Below, piece by piece: positions 1 through 7,695 of a stretch of 16,968 nt of DNA; position 1 is the stretch's first letter, and the number at the start of each line of letters is the position of its first letter. A program made the position numbers and the translations under genes. This stretch comes from Elusimicrobia bacterium RIFCSPLOWO2_01_FULL_64_13 (GTDB taxonomy: Bacteria > Elusimicrobiota > Elusimicrobia > 2-02-FULL-39-32): positions 1 to 16,968 of the forward strand of contig MGUT01000077.1 of assembly GCA_001800095.1 (NCBI GenBank), given 5' to 3'. The notes beneath the pieces are model-generated. The model saw only the letters and a list, made by a program, of their open reading frames with translations. It made no database searches and was not told where the DNA came from.

Positions 1-26
1 GGCCCGCAGTTCTAGACCTCTCCGGG

Positions 27-59
27 CGGTTTGACAGTGACCTGCCTATTTTGGAGAAT
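27..59 (+). promoter_or_regulatory. Putative sigma-70-type promoter for the small membrane protein/cstA operon
   Basis: A perfect -35 hexamer TTGACA lies at 31-36. Seventeen bases downstream, GAGAAT at 54-59 is a weak -10 (4 of 6 to TATAAT). The -35 sits in the 9-mer CGGTTTGAC (27-35), which recurs in the -35 regions at 5794 and 15614. Transcription would start near 66, only about 7 bases before the ATG at 73, leaving no room for a Shine-Dalgarno. The -10 assignment is the uncertain part; TATAAC at 59-64 is closer to consensus, but its 22-base spacing is too long. Confidence 0.45.
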
Positions 60-72
60 ATAACTTCATCCC

Positions 73-324
73 ATGGCGAAGAAGAAAGACAAGCTCCAGG
101 CCAAAAAGCCGCAATCCTCCGGATTCACGCGCTGGGGGATCTCCCTCCGCGGCTGGAAGGTCATCGGGGGCGGGGTCCTGACCGTCATTGCCGGCTTCTA
201 CGTCCTTTCCCTCACGGACCCCGCCGGCCGGAACTGGGCCTCGACCCTGTCACCCTTCCTCCTCCTGGGCGGCTACGCCGCCATAGGCATCGGCATCACC
301 CTCCCCGGTCCCGACGAACCATAG
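73..324 (+). CDS. Small two-helix membrane protein, unknown function
   Basis: This 83-residue protein has a lysine-rich, positively charged N-terminus (about residues 1-20) followed by two hydrophobic segments, roughly residues 28-47 and 58-78. They are joined by a short polar loop containing TDPAGRNW. The layout predicts a small inner-membrane protein with the basic N-terminus in the cytoplasm. I do not recognise a named family with certainty. The two-helix shape with a Gly-Tyr near the start of helix 2 recalls small uncharacterised DUF3098-like proteins, but this is only a resemblance. No Shine-Dalgarno precedes the ATG, which lies just after the putative promoter. The stop is 4 bases before the cstA start, so the two are almost certainly co-transcribed and may be translationally coupled. 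It is not similar to YbdD/YjiX, the small protein that accompanies CstA-family genes in enterobacteria. Confidence 0.75.
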   Translation: MAKKKDKLQAKKPQSSGFTRWGISLRGWKVIGGGVLTVIAGFYVLSLTDPAGRNWASTLSPFLLLGGYAAIGIGITLPGPDEP

Positions 325-328
325 CCGT

Positions 329-2017
329 ATGAGCCTCCCGCTCCTGACGCTCGCGGTCATCGCGTGTCTCATCGCCGGCTACGGTCTTTACGGGCGCTTC
401 ATCGCGTCCCAATATTCCCTGAACGACGGCTCCGCCACCCCGGCCGTGGCCATGAACGACGGGGCGGACTTCGTGCCGGCCCGCCCCTTTTATCTTCTGG
501 GCCAGCATTTTTCGGCGATCGCGGCCGCCGGCCCCATCGCCGGACCCATCATCGCCTGCCAGGCGTTCGGCTGGCTGCCCTGCCTGCTCTGGATCGTCCT
601 CGGGGTCGTCTTCATCGGCGCGGTGCACGACTTCTCGTCGCTGATCGCTTCCGTGCGCCACAAGGCCATGTCCATCGCGGAGATCGTCCGGCGGAACCTG
701 GGAGAGCGCTCCTGGTCCGCCATGATGCTCTTCATCTGGATTGCTCTCCTCTACGTCATCATCGCCTTCACCGACATCACCGCCGCGACCTTCACGGGGA
801 TCACGGAGGAGTTCGAAGGGGGGAGCTTTTCATTCAACCCCGGCGGCGCCGTGGCCGCCGCCAGCGTCCTCTACCTGGGGCTGGCCCTGGCGATGGGGAC
901 GATGCAGAAGAAGTGGGACCCGCCTCTGTGGCTCATGACCGCCGTTTTCGTTCCGGCGACCCTGGCGGCGGTGTGGCTGGGCACGAAGTTCTCCACCCTG
1001 CTCATTTTTTCCCACGGGGCCTGGACCATGGGCATCCTGGCCTACTGTTTCGCCGCGTCCCTTCTGCCCTTATGGCTCCTGCTCCAGCCGAGAGGATACC
1101 TCGGAGGGTTCGTGCTTTACATGGCCCTCGCCGTGGGGTTGGCCGGCATATTCTTCGGCGGATTCGAGATCCGGCAGCCCGCCTTCAAGTCCTGGAACGG
1201 CCCGGACCCGGCCGACGCGCTCTTTCCCTTCCTCTTCGTGACCATCGCCTGCGGGGCCTGCTCCGGATTCCACGGCCTGGTCTGTTCCGGGACCACTTCC
1301 AAGCAGGTCGCGCGCGAATCCGACTGCCGGATGGTGGGCTACGGGGGCATGCTCCTGGAAGGATTCGTGGCGGTGATCGCCCTGGCCACGGTCATGATCG
1401 TCGCGGGAGCTCCTCGATCGGGCGGGCCGGGAAAGATCTATGGGGACGGGATGGGACGGTTCCTCACCGTCCTGATCGGAGAGGAGCACCTCCTTTTCGC
1501 CGTGACGTTCGGGGCCATGGCCTTTTCCACTTTCATCTTCGATACCCTGGACGTGGCCACCCGCCTGGGCCGGTACATCCTCCAGGAACTTTTCGGCTGG
1601 ACCGGGCGGGCGGGAGCGGCGGCGGCCACGGGACTCACCGTCGGCGTCCCCCTGGCGCTTCTCCTGGCGGGCCGGACGGGGTCCTACAGGCTTTTCTGGA
1701 CGCTCTTCGGAGCTTCCAACCAGCTCCTGGCGGCCCTGACGCTCCTCGGGATAACGGTCTGGCTCAAACGCGCCGGGAAACGCTACTGGTTCACCCTGGC
1801 CCCCATGGTCTTCGTGATGGGGATCACGCTTTGGTCCCTTTGGATCCAGGTCCGCGCCGCGGCGGCGCATTTCATCCCGTTGGGCGTGACGTCCATCAAC
1901 GGCGCCGCGGCGGCCGTCCGGATGATACTGGCGGCGACGCGGATCGCCGACGCCGTCCGGTCTTGGTCCGGCCCGGCCCCGGACGGAGCGCCGGAGCCCG
2001 CGGGAACATTTTCATGA
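329..2017 (+). CDS. cstA: Carbon starvation protein CstA-family transporter
   Basis: This 562-residue, very hydrophobic polytopic inner-membrane protein belongs to the CstA family, whose members import peptides or pyruvate, often when carbon is scarce. The family N-terminal block is present (DFVPARPFYLLGQHF, AAAGPIAGPI, VHDFSSL at about residues 47-110). So is the central block SGFHGLVCSGTTSKQ followed by VGYGGMLLEG. The length matches the shorter CstA branch rather than the roughly 700-residue Escherichia coli protein. The exact substrate cannot be read from sequence. It starts 4 bases after the upstream small membrane protein gene without a Shine-Dalgarno, suggesting coupling, and mdh follows 21 bases later. 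The neighbourhood (malate dehydrogenase and an aspartase/fumarase-type lyase) would suit an imported substrate that feeds C4-acid metabolism; this is inference. The Ala/Pro/Gly-rich C-terminal tail is probably cytoplasmic. Confidence 0.93.
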   Translation: MSLPLLTLAVIACLIAGYGLYGRFIASQYSLNDGSATPAVAMNDGADFVPARPFYLLGQHFSAIAAAGPIAGPIIACQAFGWLPCLLWIVLGVVFIGAVHDFSSLIASVRHKAMSIAEIVRRNLGERSWSAMMLFIWIALLYVIIAFTDITAATFTGITEEFEGGSFSFNPGGAVAAASVLYLGLALAMGTMQKKWDPPLWLMTAVFVPATLAAVWLGTKFSTLLIFSHGAWTMGILAYCFAASLLPLWLLLQPRGYLGGFVLYMALAVGLAGIFFGGFEIRQPAFKSWNGPDPADALFPFLFVTIACGACSGFHGLVCSGTTSKQVARESDCRMVGYGGMLLEGFVAVIALATVMIVAGAPRSGGPGKIYGDGMGRFLTVLIGEEHLLFAVTFGAMAFSTFIFDTLDVATRLGRYILQELFGWTGRAGAAAATGLTVGVPLALLLAGRTGSYRLFWTLFGASNQLLAALTLLGITVWLKRAGKRYWFTLAPMVFVMGITLWSLWIQVRAAAAHFIPLGVTSINGAAAAVRMILAATRIADAVRSWSGPAPDGAPEPAGTFS

Positions 2018-2023
2018 ATCCCC

Positions 2024-2030
2024 AGGAGGT
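2024..2030 (+). promoter_or_regulatory. Strong Shine-Dalgarno of mdh
   Basis: AGGAGGT lies 8 bases before the mdh ATG, in the short gap after cstA. Its strength contrasts with the absent or weak sites at 73, 329, 4989, 5834 and 9914, so this genome does use classical Shine-Dalgarno initiation where a leader is available. Confidence 0.8.
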
Positions 2031-2038
2031 CTAACATC

Positions 2039-2989
2039 ATGCCCAGAAAGAAGATCAGCGTCATCGGAGCCGGAAACGTCGGGGCCACATTGGCGCAGCG
2101 GCTCGCGGAACTGGAGCTGGCCGACGTCGTCATGCTCGACATCCCCCAGACCGAAGGCATGCCCAAAGGCAAGGCCCTCGACATCCTCGAGTCCGCTCCA
2201 GTCTACGGCGTCGATGTCCGGGTGACCGGGACCACCGCCTACGAGGACACGGCCGGATCGGACCTGGCCGTCATCACGGCCGGACTGCCGCGCAAACCCG
2301 GCATGAGCCGCGACGACCTCCTGAACACGAACGCCGGCATCGTCAAGAACGTGACCGAACAGACGGCCAAGTTCTCGCCCAACGCCGTTTTGATCGTGGT
2401 CTCGAACCCTCTCGACGCCATGTGCCATGTGGCGCTCAAGACCTCCGGATTCCCCAAGCACCGCGTGATCGGCATGGCCGGAGTGCTGGACTCGGCGCGG
2501 ATGGCGAGCTTCATCGCCGAGGCGACGCAGACCTCGGTCGAGGACGTCCGGACCCTGGTGCTGGGGGGCCACGGGGACACCATGGTGCCGCTGCCGCGCT
2601 ATTGCACGGTCGCCGGGGTCCCCATCACCGAGATCCTCAAGAAGGAGCAGGTGGACGCCATCCTCAAGCGCACGGCCGAAGGCGGGGCGGAGATCGTGAA
2701 ACTCCTTAAGACCGGTTCGGCCTACTACGCCCCGTCCGCGTCCGTGGCGGCCATGGTGGAATCCATCTTGAAGGACAAAAAGCGCGTCCTGCCCTGCGCC
2801 GCCTACCTCCAGGGCGAGTACGGCATCCAGGACCTCTTCGTGGGGGTGCCGGTGAAACTGGGCGAGCGCGGGATCGAGCAGATCATCCAGCTCAACCTGA
2901 CCGTGGAAGAGAGGATCGCCCTGCAGAAGTCGGCGGACGCGGTCAAGGAACTGGTGGAAGCGCTGCGCCGCCAGAAGATCGCGGGCTAG
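2039..2989 (+). CDS. mdh: NAD-dependent malate dehydrogenase
   Basis: This 316-residue cytosolic enzyme interconverts malate and oxaloacetate with NAD. It belongs to the LDH-like malate dehydrogenase group. The Rossmann motif GAGNVG is at residues 10-15, and the acidic residue that binds the NAD ribose is D34. The specificity loop PRKPGMSRDD carries substrate-binding arginines R85 and R91; Arg at the first of these positions is the malate signature, where lactate dehydrogenases have Gln. N123 (SNP), the D151/R154 pair (DSAR) and catalytic H178 (GGHGD) are all present. The length is normal for the family and the start is fixed by the strong Shine-Dalgarno 8 bases upstream. It lies between cstA and an aspartase/fumarase-type lyase, so the three may work together on C4 acids. 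No defect is visible. Confidence 0.96.
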   Translation: MPRKKISVIGAGNVGATLAQRLAELELADVVMLDIPQTEGMPKGKALDILESAPVYGVDVRVTGTTAYEDTAGSDLAVITAGLPRKPGMSRDDLLNTNAGIVKNVTEQTAKFSPNAVLIVVSNPLDAMCHVALKTSGFPKHRVIGMAGVLDSARMASFIAEATQTSVEDVRTLVLGGHGDTMVPLPRYCTVAGVPITEILKKEQVDAILKRTAEGGAEIVKLLKTGSAYYAPSASVAAMVESILKDKKRVLPCAAYLQGEYGIQDLFVGVPVKLGERGIEQIIQLNLTVEERIALQKSADAVKELVEALRRQKIAG

Positions 2990-3008
2990 GCCGGGACCGG
3001 TGGACGCC

Positions 3009-4415
3009 ATGGCCAAGACAAGGACGGAAAAGGATTCCCTGGGGACCAAAGAGGTGCCGGAAGAGGCCTATTGGGGCATCCAGACCCAGAGGGCCGTCGA
3101 GAACTTCCCCATATCGGGGATCCGTCCCCATCCGAGATTCACGGAATCCTTCGTGATGGTGAAGAAAGCCGCCGCCCTGGCCAACATGGAGCTGGGCCTG
3201 CTTAAAAAAGAGACGGGGCAGGCCGTCACGCGGGCGGCCGACGAGATCCTGGGAGGGAAACTGCGCGACCAGTTCGTGGTGGACGTCTACCAGATGGGCG
3301 CGGGCACCTCCTTCCACATGAACGTCAACGAGGTCCTGGCCAACCGCGCCGCGGAGCTCCTGGGGGGGAAGCGCGGGGACTACGCCCTCTGCAACCCGAA
3401 CGACCACGTGAACATGGGCCAATCCACGAACGACGCCTTCCCCACCGCCATGCGGGTATGCGGGCGCCTGCTCCTGGAGGAATTCATCCCCGTCCTCGCC
3501 GGGCTGGAAAAGGCCCTGGCCGCCAAAGCGGGGGAGTTCGATCCCATATTGAAATCCGCGCGGACGCACCTGCAGGACGCGGTGCCCATACGCCTCGGGC
3601 AGGAATTCGCCGCCTACGCGGCCACGGTCGGGAAATGCCGCGACCGCGTCCGGGCCGTGGCCGCGCTCCTGGAGGAGCTCGGCATCGGCGGCAGCGCCGC
3701 CGGCACGGGCATGAACACCCATCCGGATTACCGCGCCAGGGTCTGCGGGCATCTCGCGAAATGGACCGCCGTCCCGTTCCGCTGCGCTCCCGACATGCGC
3801 GAAGCCATGCAGTCCAACTTCCCCGTCTCCACCACGGCGGCCGTGCTCAAGCTCACCGCCCTGGAACTGGGCCGCATCGCCAACGATTTCCGCCTCCTCT
3901 GCTCCGGCCCCCTGACCGGATTGGCCGAGATCACCCTGCCCGCCGTCCAGCCGGGCTCTTCCATCATGCCGGGGAAGGTGAACCCGTCCATGGCGGAGAT
4001 GCTGAACATGGTCTGCTTCCAGGTCATCGGCAACGAGCTCACCGTTTCTCTCGCGGCGCAGGCCGGCCAGCTCGAGCTCAACGTCATGATGCCCGTGATG
4101 GCCCATAACCTGAACACCTCGATCGAGATCTTCAAGAACGCCGTCCGCGAATTCACCGAGCGCTGCGTGAAGGGCGTCACGGCGGACGCGGACCGCTGCC
4201 GGCATTACGCGGAGATCAGCCCTTCTTTGGCCACGGCCCTGAACGCCCGCCTCGGGTACGCCCGCGCCGCCGAGGTCGTGAAGAAGGCCCTCAAGGAGAA
4301 AAAGACCATCTCCCAGGTCGTCCTGGAGGAAAAGCTCCTCACCGCCGAGGAAATGACCAAGGTCCTGGACCCCAAGGCGCTCACCGAGCCGGGGATCCCG
4401 GGAGCGAAGCCGTGA
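3009..4415 (+). CDS. aspA: Aspartate ammonia-lyase (aspartase), fumarase/aspartase superfamily
   Basis: This protein of about 468 residues belongs to the fumarase/aspartase superfamily, cytosolic homotetramers that split aspartate to fumarate plus ammonia or hydrate fumarate. Active-site elements, numbered from this start: T100 (GAGTS), QSTND with S139-T140-N141, T186-H187 (RTHLQD) and the mobile loop GSSIMPGKVNP at 316-326 with S317/S318, K323 and N325. Thr at 140 (QSTND) is the usual aspartase residue, where class II fumarases have QSSND. The opening GTKEVPEEAYWG and the C-terminal LTEPGIPG also resemble Bacillus-type aspartases. Other patches (THPDY, WGIQTQRA) look fumarase-like, so fumarase is the main alternative. 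His103 replaces an Asn usual in both enzymes (MNVN context). The ATG at 3009 is preferred over GTG 3000 because GGTGG lies 5 bases upstream. The stop overlaps the next gene by 4 bases. Confidence 0.8.
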   Translation: MAKTRTEKDSLGTKEVPEEAYWGIQTQRAVENFPISGIRPHPRFTESFVMVKKAAALANMELGLLKKETGQAVTRAADEILGGKLRDQFVVDVYQMGAGTSFHMNVNEVLANRAAELLGGKRGDYALCNPNDHVNMGQSTNDAFPTAMRVCGRLLLEEFIPVLAGLEKALAAKAGEFDPILKSARTHLQDAVPIRLGQEFAAYAATVGKCRDRVRAVAALLEELGIGGSAAGTGMNTHPDYRARVCGHLAKWTAVPFRCAPDMREAMQSNFPVSTTAAVLKLTALELGRIANDFRLLCSGPLTGLAEITLPAVQPGSSIMPGKVNPSMAEMLNMVCFQVIGNELTVSLAAQAGQLELNVMMPVMAHNLNTSIEIFKNAVREFTERCVKGVTADADRCRHYAEISPSLATALNARLGYARAAEVVKKALKEKKTISQVVLEEKLLTAEEMTKVLDPKALTEPGIPGAKP

Positions 4416-4984
4416 GGGCCCTCACCCGGTACTTCTTCCAGGGCGTCCTCCTCCTCCTGCCCATCACGATCACGATCTACCTGCTGGTGATCGTGTTCCA
4501 GAAAGTGGACGCGATCGGGCAGGTGGTCCTGGCCCAATGGGTGCCGGAAGGCGCCCTCCGCACCGGGTTCGGATTCCTGGGCACGGTGGGGTTCATCATA
4601 CTGGTGGGGACCATCTCTTCCCACTGGCTCGGCGCGGCGCTCTTCGACTGGGTGGAAAGGCAGTTCGCCAGGAGCCCCATCGTCCGGGGGATGTACGGAC
4701 TCATCCGCGAGACGGTGCATTCCGTGTTCGGCAAGAAGAAGATCCTCTCCCAGGCGGTCCTCGTCGACCTTCCGAAACTGGGATACAAGCGCGTGGGTTT
4801 CGTGACCCAGGACCCCGTGACTTTCACCGACGGGGAAGAGGAGAAGATCGTGGTCTACATGCCTCATTCCTTCCAGATCTCCGGGGAGATGATCGTGGTC
4901 CCGAAGGCGAGCGTCAGGTTCCTGAACATCCCTCCCGAGACCGCCTTCAAGATGGTGATGTCGGCCGGGATCGCCAAGACCTGA
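4412..4984 (+). CDS. DUF502 family membrane protein
   Basis: This 190-residue protein matches the DUF502 family, conserved bacterial membrane proteins without an established function. Two membrane segments are visible at roughly residues 8-28 and 50-72. They are followed by the typical soluble part containing SPIVRGMYGLIRE, then the block KRVGFVTQDP and the VVYMPHSFQISGEM region, where most family members have a Pro/Thr-rich equivalent. The length is typical. It starts at GTG inside GTGA, overlapping the stop of the upstream lyase gene, so it is translationally coupled. coaX follows 4 bases later. Family members are often found near metabolic or cell-envelope genes, but nothing here fixes a role. 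Its place between aspA and coaX argues for operon membership rather than a shared pathway. Confidence 0.85.
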   Translation: MRALTRYFFQGVLLLLPITITIYLLVIVFQKVDAIGQVVLAQWVPEGALRTGFGFLGTVGFIILVGTISSHWLGAALFDWVERQFARSPIVRGMYGLIRETVHSVFGKKKILSQAVLVDLPKLGYKRVGFVTQDPVTFTDGEEEKIVVYMPHSFQISGEMIVVPKASVRFLNIPPETAFKMVMSAGIAKT

Positions 4985-4988
4985 TCCC

Positions 4989-5801
4989 ATGATCCTCGCG
5001 CTGGACGTCGGCAACACGAGCGTCCATTGCGGTATTTTCCAGGAGACGTCGCGCAGCCGGACCCCTTCCCCGGCGGCCGCCTGGAGGATCCCCACCGTTC
5101 CCAAGACCTCCGGCGCGTCCTATGGAAAAAATATAGTCCGGCTCCTCAAGTCGTCCCCCTACGGCCGCGGGGCGGTCAGCGCCGTGGCCGTGGCCAGCGT
5201 GGTCCCGTCCCTTGACCCCGCGTTCCGCGAGCTCGCCCGCAGGTCCTTCCGCCGGGAGGCATTTTTCGTCAACGGCGCCGCGGAGCTTCCGTTGCACAAC
5301 CTGGCCGACCGTCCCGAAGAGGTCGGCGCGGACCGGCTCGCCAACGCCGCGGCCTCCTGGGAGCGTTTCGGCGGTCCCTGCGTGGTGGTGGATTTCGGCA
5401 CCGCGACGACCTTCGACTGCGTCACGCAGCAAGGGGAATACATCGGAGGCCTCATCCTTCCGGGTCCGGAACTGGCATCGGAAAGCCTGTCCCTGCGGAC
5501 GGCCAAGCTGCCCCGCGTCCCCATCGCCAGGCCGTCCCGCCTGATCGGCAGGAACACGGTCGAATGCATCCGCTCCGGACTCTATTACGGCCTGGCCGCC
5601 CAGGTGGACGGGATCCTCGACCGGCTGGTCCGGGAATTGGGGCGGTCCACGAGGATCGTGGCCTGCGGGGGGCTGGCGGGCCTGGCGGCGGGGGCGTCCC
5701 GCAGGATAACGAAGACCTCCATCGAGCCCAACCTCACTCTCCAGGGCATCCACCTCATCTGGCGCCTGAATGCCCCGCCCGCAAGGCGGGGCCCGGTTTG
5801 A
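4989..5801 (+). CDS. coaX: Type III pantothenate kinase
   Basis: This 270-residue cytosolic kinase phosphorylates pantothenate, the first committed step of coenzyme A synthesis. It belongs to the CoaX group of the ASKHA fold, which is feedback-resistant in characterised members. The phosphate 1 motif DVGNT is at residues 6-10, the GADR motif with the catalytic Asp at 113-116, phosphate 2 DFGTATT at 135-141 and the GGLILPG loop at about 153-159. The length is usual. The gene starts 4 bases after DUF502 with no clear Shine-Dalgarno, so coupling is likely. The last codons (NAPPARRGPV) are encoded by a strong GC hairpin, and the TGA stop lies within the -35 of the next promoter. In many bacteria coaX sits beside birA; here birA is about 9 kb away. 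Confidence 0.94.
   Translation: MILALDVGNTSVHCGIFQETSRSRTPSPAAAWRIPTVPKTSGASYGKNIVRLLKSSPYGRGAVSAVAVASVVPSLDPAFRELARRSFRREAFFVNGAAELPLHNLADRPEEVGADRLANAAASWERFGGPCVVVDFGTATTFDCVTQQGEYIGGLILPGPELASESLSLRTAKLPRVPIARPSRLIGRNTVECIRSGLYYGLAAQVDGILDRLVRELGRSTRIVACGGLAGLAAGASRRITKTSIEPNLTLQGIHLIWRLNAPPARRGPV
5772..5799 (+). terminator. GC-rich hairpin at the 3' end of coaX, possible intrinsic terminator
   Basis: GCCCCGCC (5772-5779) and GGCGGGGC (5785-5792) form a perfect 8-bp stem with a 5-base loop. They are followed by CCGG and a short run of three T. The stem lies inside the coding sequence, so it ends translation and perhaps transcription at the same point. The short T run makes it a weak intrinsic terminator; it may be only partial. 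The next promoter starts immediately after it. Confidence 0.5.
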
Positions 5802-5826
5802 CTACCGGCCCGGAATGATGTAAAAT
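5798..5826 (+). promoter_or_regulatory. Sigma-70-type promoter for the HEAT-repeat/beta-barrel/accA unit
   Basis: TTGACT (5798-5803) and TAAAAT (5821-5826) are separated by exactly 17 bases, with 5 of 6 matches in each element. The predicted transcription start is about 5833, one base from the ATG at 5834, so the transcript would be leaderless. The -35 shares the 9-mer CGGTTTGAC with the promoters at 27 and 15614 and overlaps the coaX stop codon. Confidence 0.75.
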
Positions 5827-5833
5827 CTCAAAA

Positions 5834-6826
5834 ATGTACAGTAGAATTCTCACGGCCGTTTTGACCGTCATGCTCGGCTTTTCCGGGACCGCCGCCCTGG
5901 CGGCCAAACCCGCCGACCCCTTCTCCGACGCCGTCAAGCTCCTCAAGGACAAGGACTCGGTCAAAAGGCGGCAGGGCGTGGAGCAGCTCCGGGTCATGAG
6001 GAACCCCGCCGCCTTCCAACCCCTCCTCAATCTTTTGAAGGACAAGGTGCCGGCGGTGCGGGTCGCCGCCTGCGACGCCCTGGGGACCATGCGTTCGCGC
6101 GAGGCGGCCAGGGACATCGCGGACCTCCTCCGGAACGATCCCGAACCTTCCGTCCGCCAGACCGCCGCCATCTCCTTGGGCTATATCGGGGACCGGGAGA
6201 CCATCCCCGCCCTGATCCAGGGACTGAACGACTCCCACGAAGCCACCCGTTTCGCCTGCGTGAACAGTCTCGGCATCCTGCGGGACGCCTCCGCCGCCTC
6301 GGCCTTGAGCGAGAAACTCAAAACCGCCGATCCCCGCATGCGCCAGTCCGCGGCCTTCGCTTTGAGCAACATGGGAGAGAAAGGATCCATCCCCACTCTC
6401 CTCGAAGCCCTGAAAAGCTCCAGGTCGTCGGAGACCAGCAAGGACCCGGCCCTCCTGGACCCCGCCGTCGGAGTGAGCATCCTCCAGACCCTGGGCCACA
6501 AGCGCGATCCATCGGTCGCCAAGGACCTGAAACCTTACCTGGCCGACCCCGACCCCGGCGTCCGGATCCAGTGCGCGCATAGCCTCTATCTTATGGGAGA
6601 CGATTCCGGTGCGCAGACCGCGCGCTCCGGCCTCTCCGGCGCGCAGCCCGGGCAGAGGCGCCTTTGCGCCGAGGTCCTGGGAGAGTTCGGCAAAAAGTCC
6701 GACCTGGAATCGCTGGAAATGGGCAAGAGCGACCCCGATCCCGCGGCCAAGCAGGCGATGATCGCCGCGTTCGAGAAGCTTTCGCGCAGATTCACGCCGG
6801 CCCCAAAGACGAAAAACAAGAAATGA
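5834..6826 (+). CDS. Exported HEAT-repeat protein, unknown function
   Basis: This 330-residue protein begins with a clear Sec signal peptide: MYSR, a hydrophobic stretch to about residue 20, then a cleavage site near TAALAA. The mature protein is almost entirely HEAT-type helical repeats, about eight. Recurring patterns include VRVAACDALGTM, VRQTAAISLGYIG, TRFACVNSLGI, MRQSAAFALSNMG and VRIQCAHSLYLMG, each ending in a Gly or Met turn. The tail is basic (PAPKTKNKK). HEAT solenoids act as protein-binding scaffolds; the partner is unknown. The start is set by the promoter, whose predicted transcription start almost coincides with the ATG, and there is no Shine-Dalgarno. Its stop overlaps the start of the beta-barrel gene (ATGA). 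Coupled expression suggests a periplasmic partner for that barrel, an inference only. Confidence 0.85.
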   Translation: MYSRILTAVLTVMLGFSGTAALAAKPADPFSDAVKLLKDKDSVKRRQGVEQLRVMRNPAAFQPLLNLLKDKVPAVRVAACDALGTMRSREAARDIADLLRNDPEPSVRQTAAISLGYIGDRETIPALIQGLNDSHEATRFACVNSLGILRDASAASALSEKLKTADPRMRQSAAFALSNMGEKGSIPTLLEALKSSRSSETSKDPALLDPAVGVSILQTLGHKRDPSVAKDLKPYLADPDPGVRIQCAHSLYLMGDDSGAQTARSGLSGAQPGQRRLCAEVLGEFGKKSDLESLEMGKSDPDPAAKQAMIAAFEKLSRRFTPAPKTKNKK

Positions 6827-7695
6827 TCCCCCATCCCGCGCCGTCCGGATCCTTCCCGACCGGGAAGGGAAGAAAGACCCTCGGGGCGTTCCTCGTCCTT
6901 TTTTGGCTGGGTCTTTTCGCCGTTCCTTTCCTTGGAGCCGAGGACGCGGGGACCCTCAAACCCAAGAGAAGCTGGAAGGAGTACTTCCTGGGACGTTCCC
7001 GGGGCCGTTCCCTTCCGTCCAGGCCCGGCGCCAAGGCGCGCGCGGACGCTTTCGAGGAACTGAACCCCGAAGGCATGGTGGACCTGGTGGACGCCCAGAC
7101 CACCAACATCGTCGACTACGGGGGCTACCGCGCCAATTTCCGCTTCTATTCCGCCGGCGGCATCCTCTCCCACCTTTCCTTCGGCGTCTTCCAGCGCTTG
7201 AATATCGGGGCATCCTGGGACTTGGAGGACCTGATCGGGTCCAAAAGCCCTTCCACGAATCCCCCGACCCTGAACGCCAAGTTCCGCGTCTACGACGGAG
7301 GCATGCGCCTGCCGTCCGTGGCCGTCGGCTACGACGGCCAGGGCCGCTTCTTCAACGACGCCAAGGACGAATACGACGAAAGGGAAAGGGGGCTGTACGT
7401 CGTGTTCGGGCGCGAGCTCTTGCTGCCCAAACTCGAGTTCTACGGGGGCGCCAATATCGCGGATTTCAAAGGGTCCAAATTCCTGGGCACGGTCGGGGCG
7501 TCCTACACCATCGAACAGAAGGTCGCCCTCATCACCGAGTACGACAATATCCGCGTCGCGCGCGACAACCGCTGGAACGCCGCCGTCCGGGTCTTTCCCA
7601 TCCCGTCCCTGGGGATCGATTTTGGATTCCGCCGCATCGCCTCCAACAGGGAGAAGGAGCGGATCGTCAGGATCAATTACGTGGGGAATTTCTAG
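6823..7695 (+). CDS. Putative outer-membrane beta-barrel protein (YjbH-like style)
   Basis: This protein of about 290 residues has an N-terminal hydrophobic export signal at about residues 22-40, ending near LGAED after a basic stretch. The mature part is rich in alternating polar/hydrophobic strands with Gly and aromatic residues, such as FRFYSAGGILSHLSFGVF, LNIGASWDLEDLIG, GLYVVFGREL and VGASYTIEQKVALITEYD. It ends in a terminal Phe (NYVGNF), the classic C-terminal signal for beta-barrel assembly. Exact strand counts cannot be given by eye. It resembles short YjbH-like barrel proteins seen in several diderm phyla, but I do not recognise a named function. The ATG at 6823 overlaps the stop of the HEAT-repeat gene, which is preferred over the in-frame ATG at 6664 that lies deep inside that gene. 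accA begins 13 bases after its stop. Confidence 0.75.
   Translation: MIPHPAPSGSFPTGKGRKTLGAFLVLFWLGLFAVPFLGAEDAGTLKPKRSWKEYFLGRSRGRSLPSRPGAKARADAFEELNPEGMVDLVDAQTTNIVDYGGYRANFRFYSAGGILSHLSFGVFQRLNIGASWDLEDLIGSKSPSTNPPTLNAKFRVYDGGMRLPSVAVGYDGQGRFFNDAKDEYDERERGLYVVFGRELLLPKLEFYGGANIADFKGSKFLGTVGASYTIEQKVALITEYDNIRVARDNRWNAAVRVFPIPSLGIDFGFRRIASNREKERIVRINYVGNF

Noticed and set aside
364..2034. A 556-codon plus-strand frame overlapping cstA in another phase
   Set aside because: It is dominated by Arg, Pro, Gly and His, has no family features and lies wholly within the well-supported cstA gene.
2943..4205. A 420-codon minus-strand frame across the aspartase gene
   Set aside because: It is a composition-driven shadow of the strong plus-strand lyase gene and has no motif or ribosome binding site.
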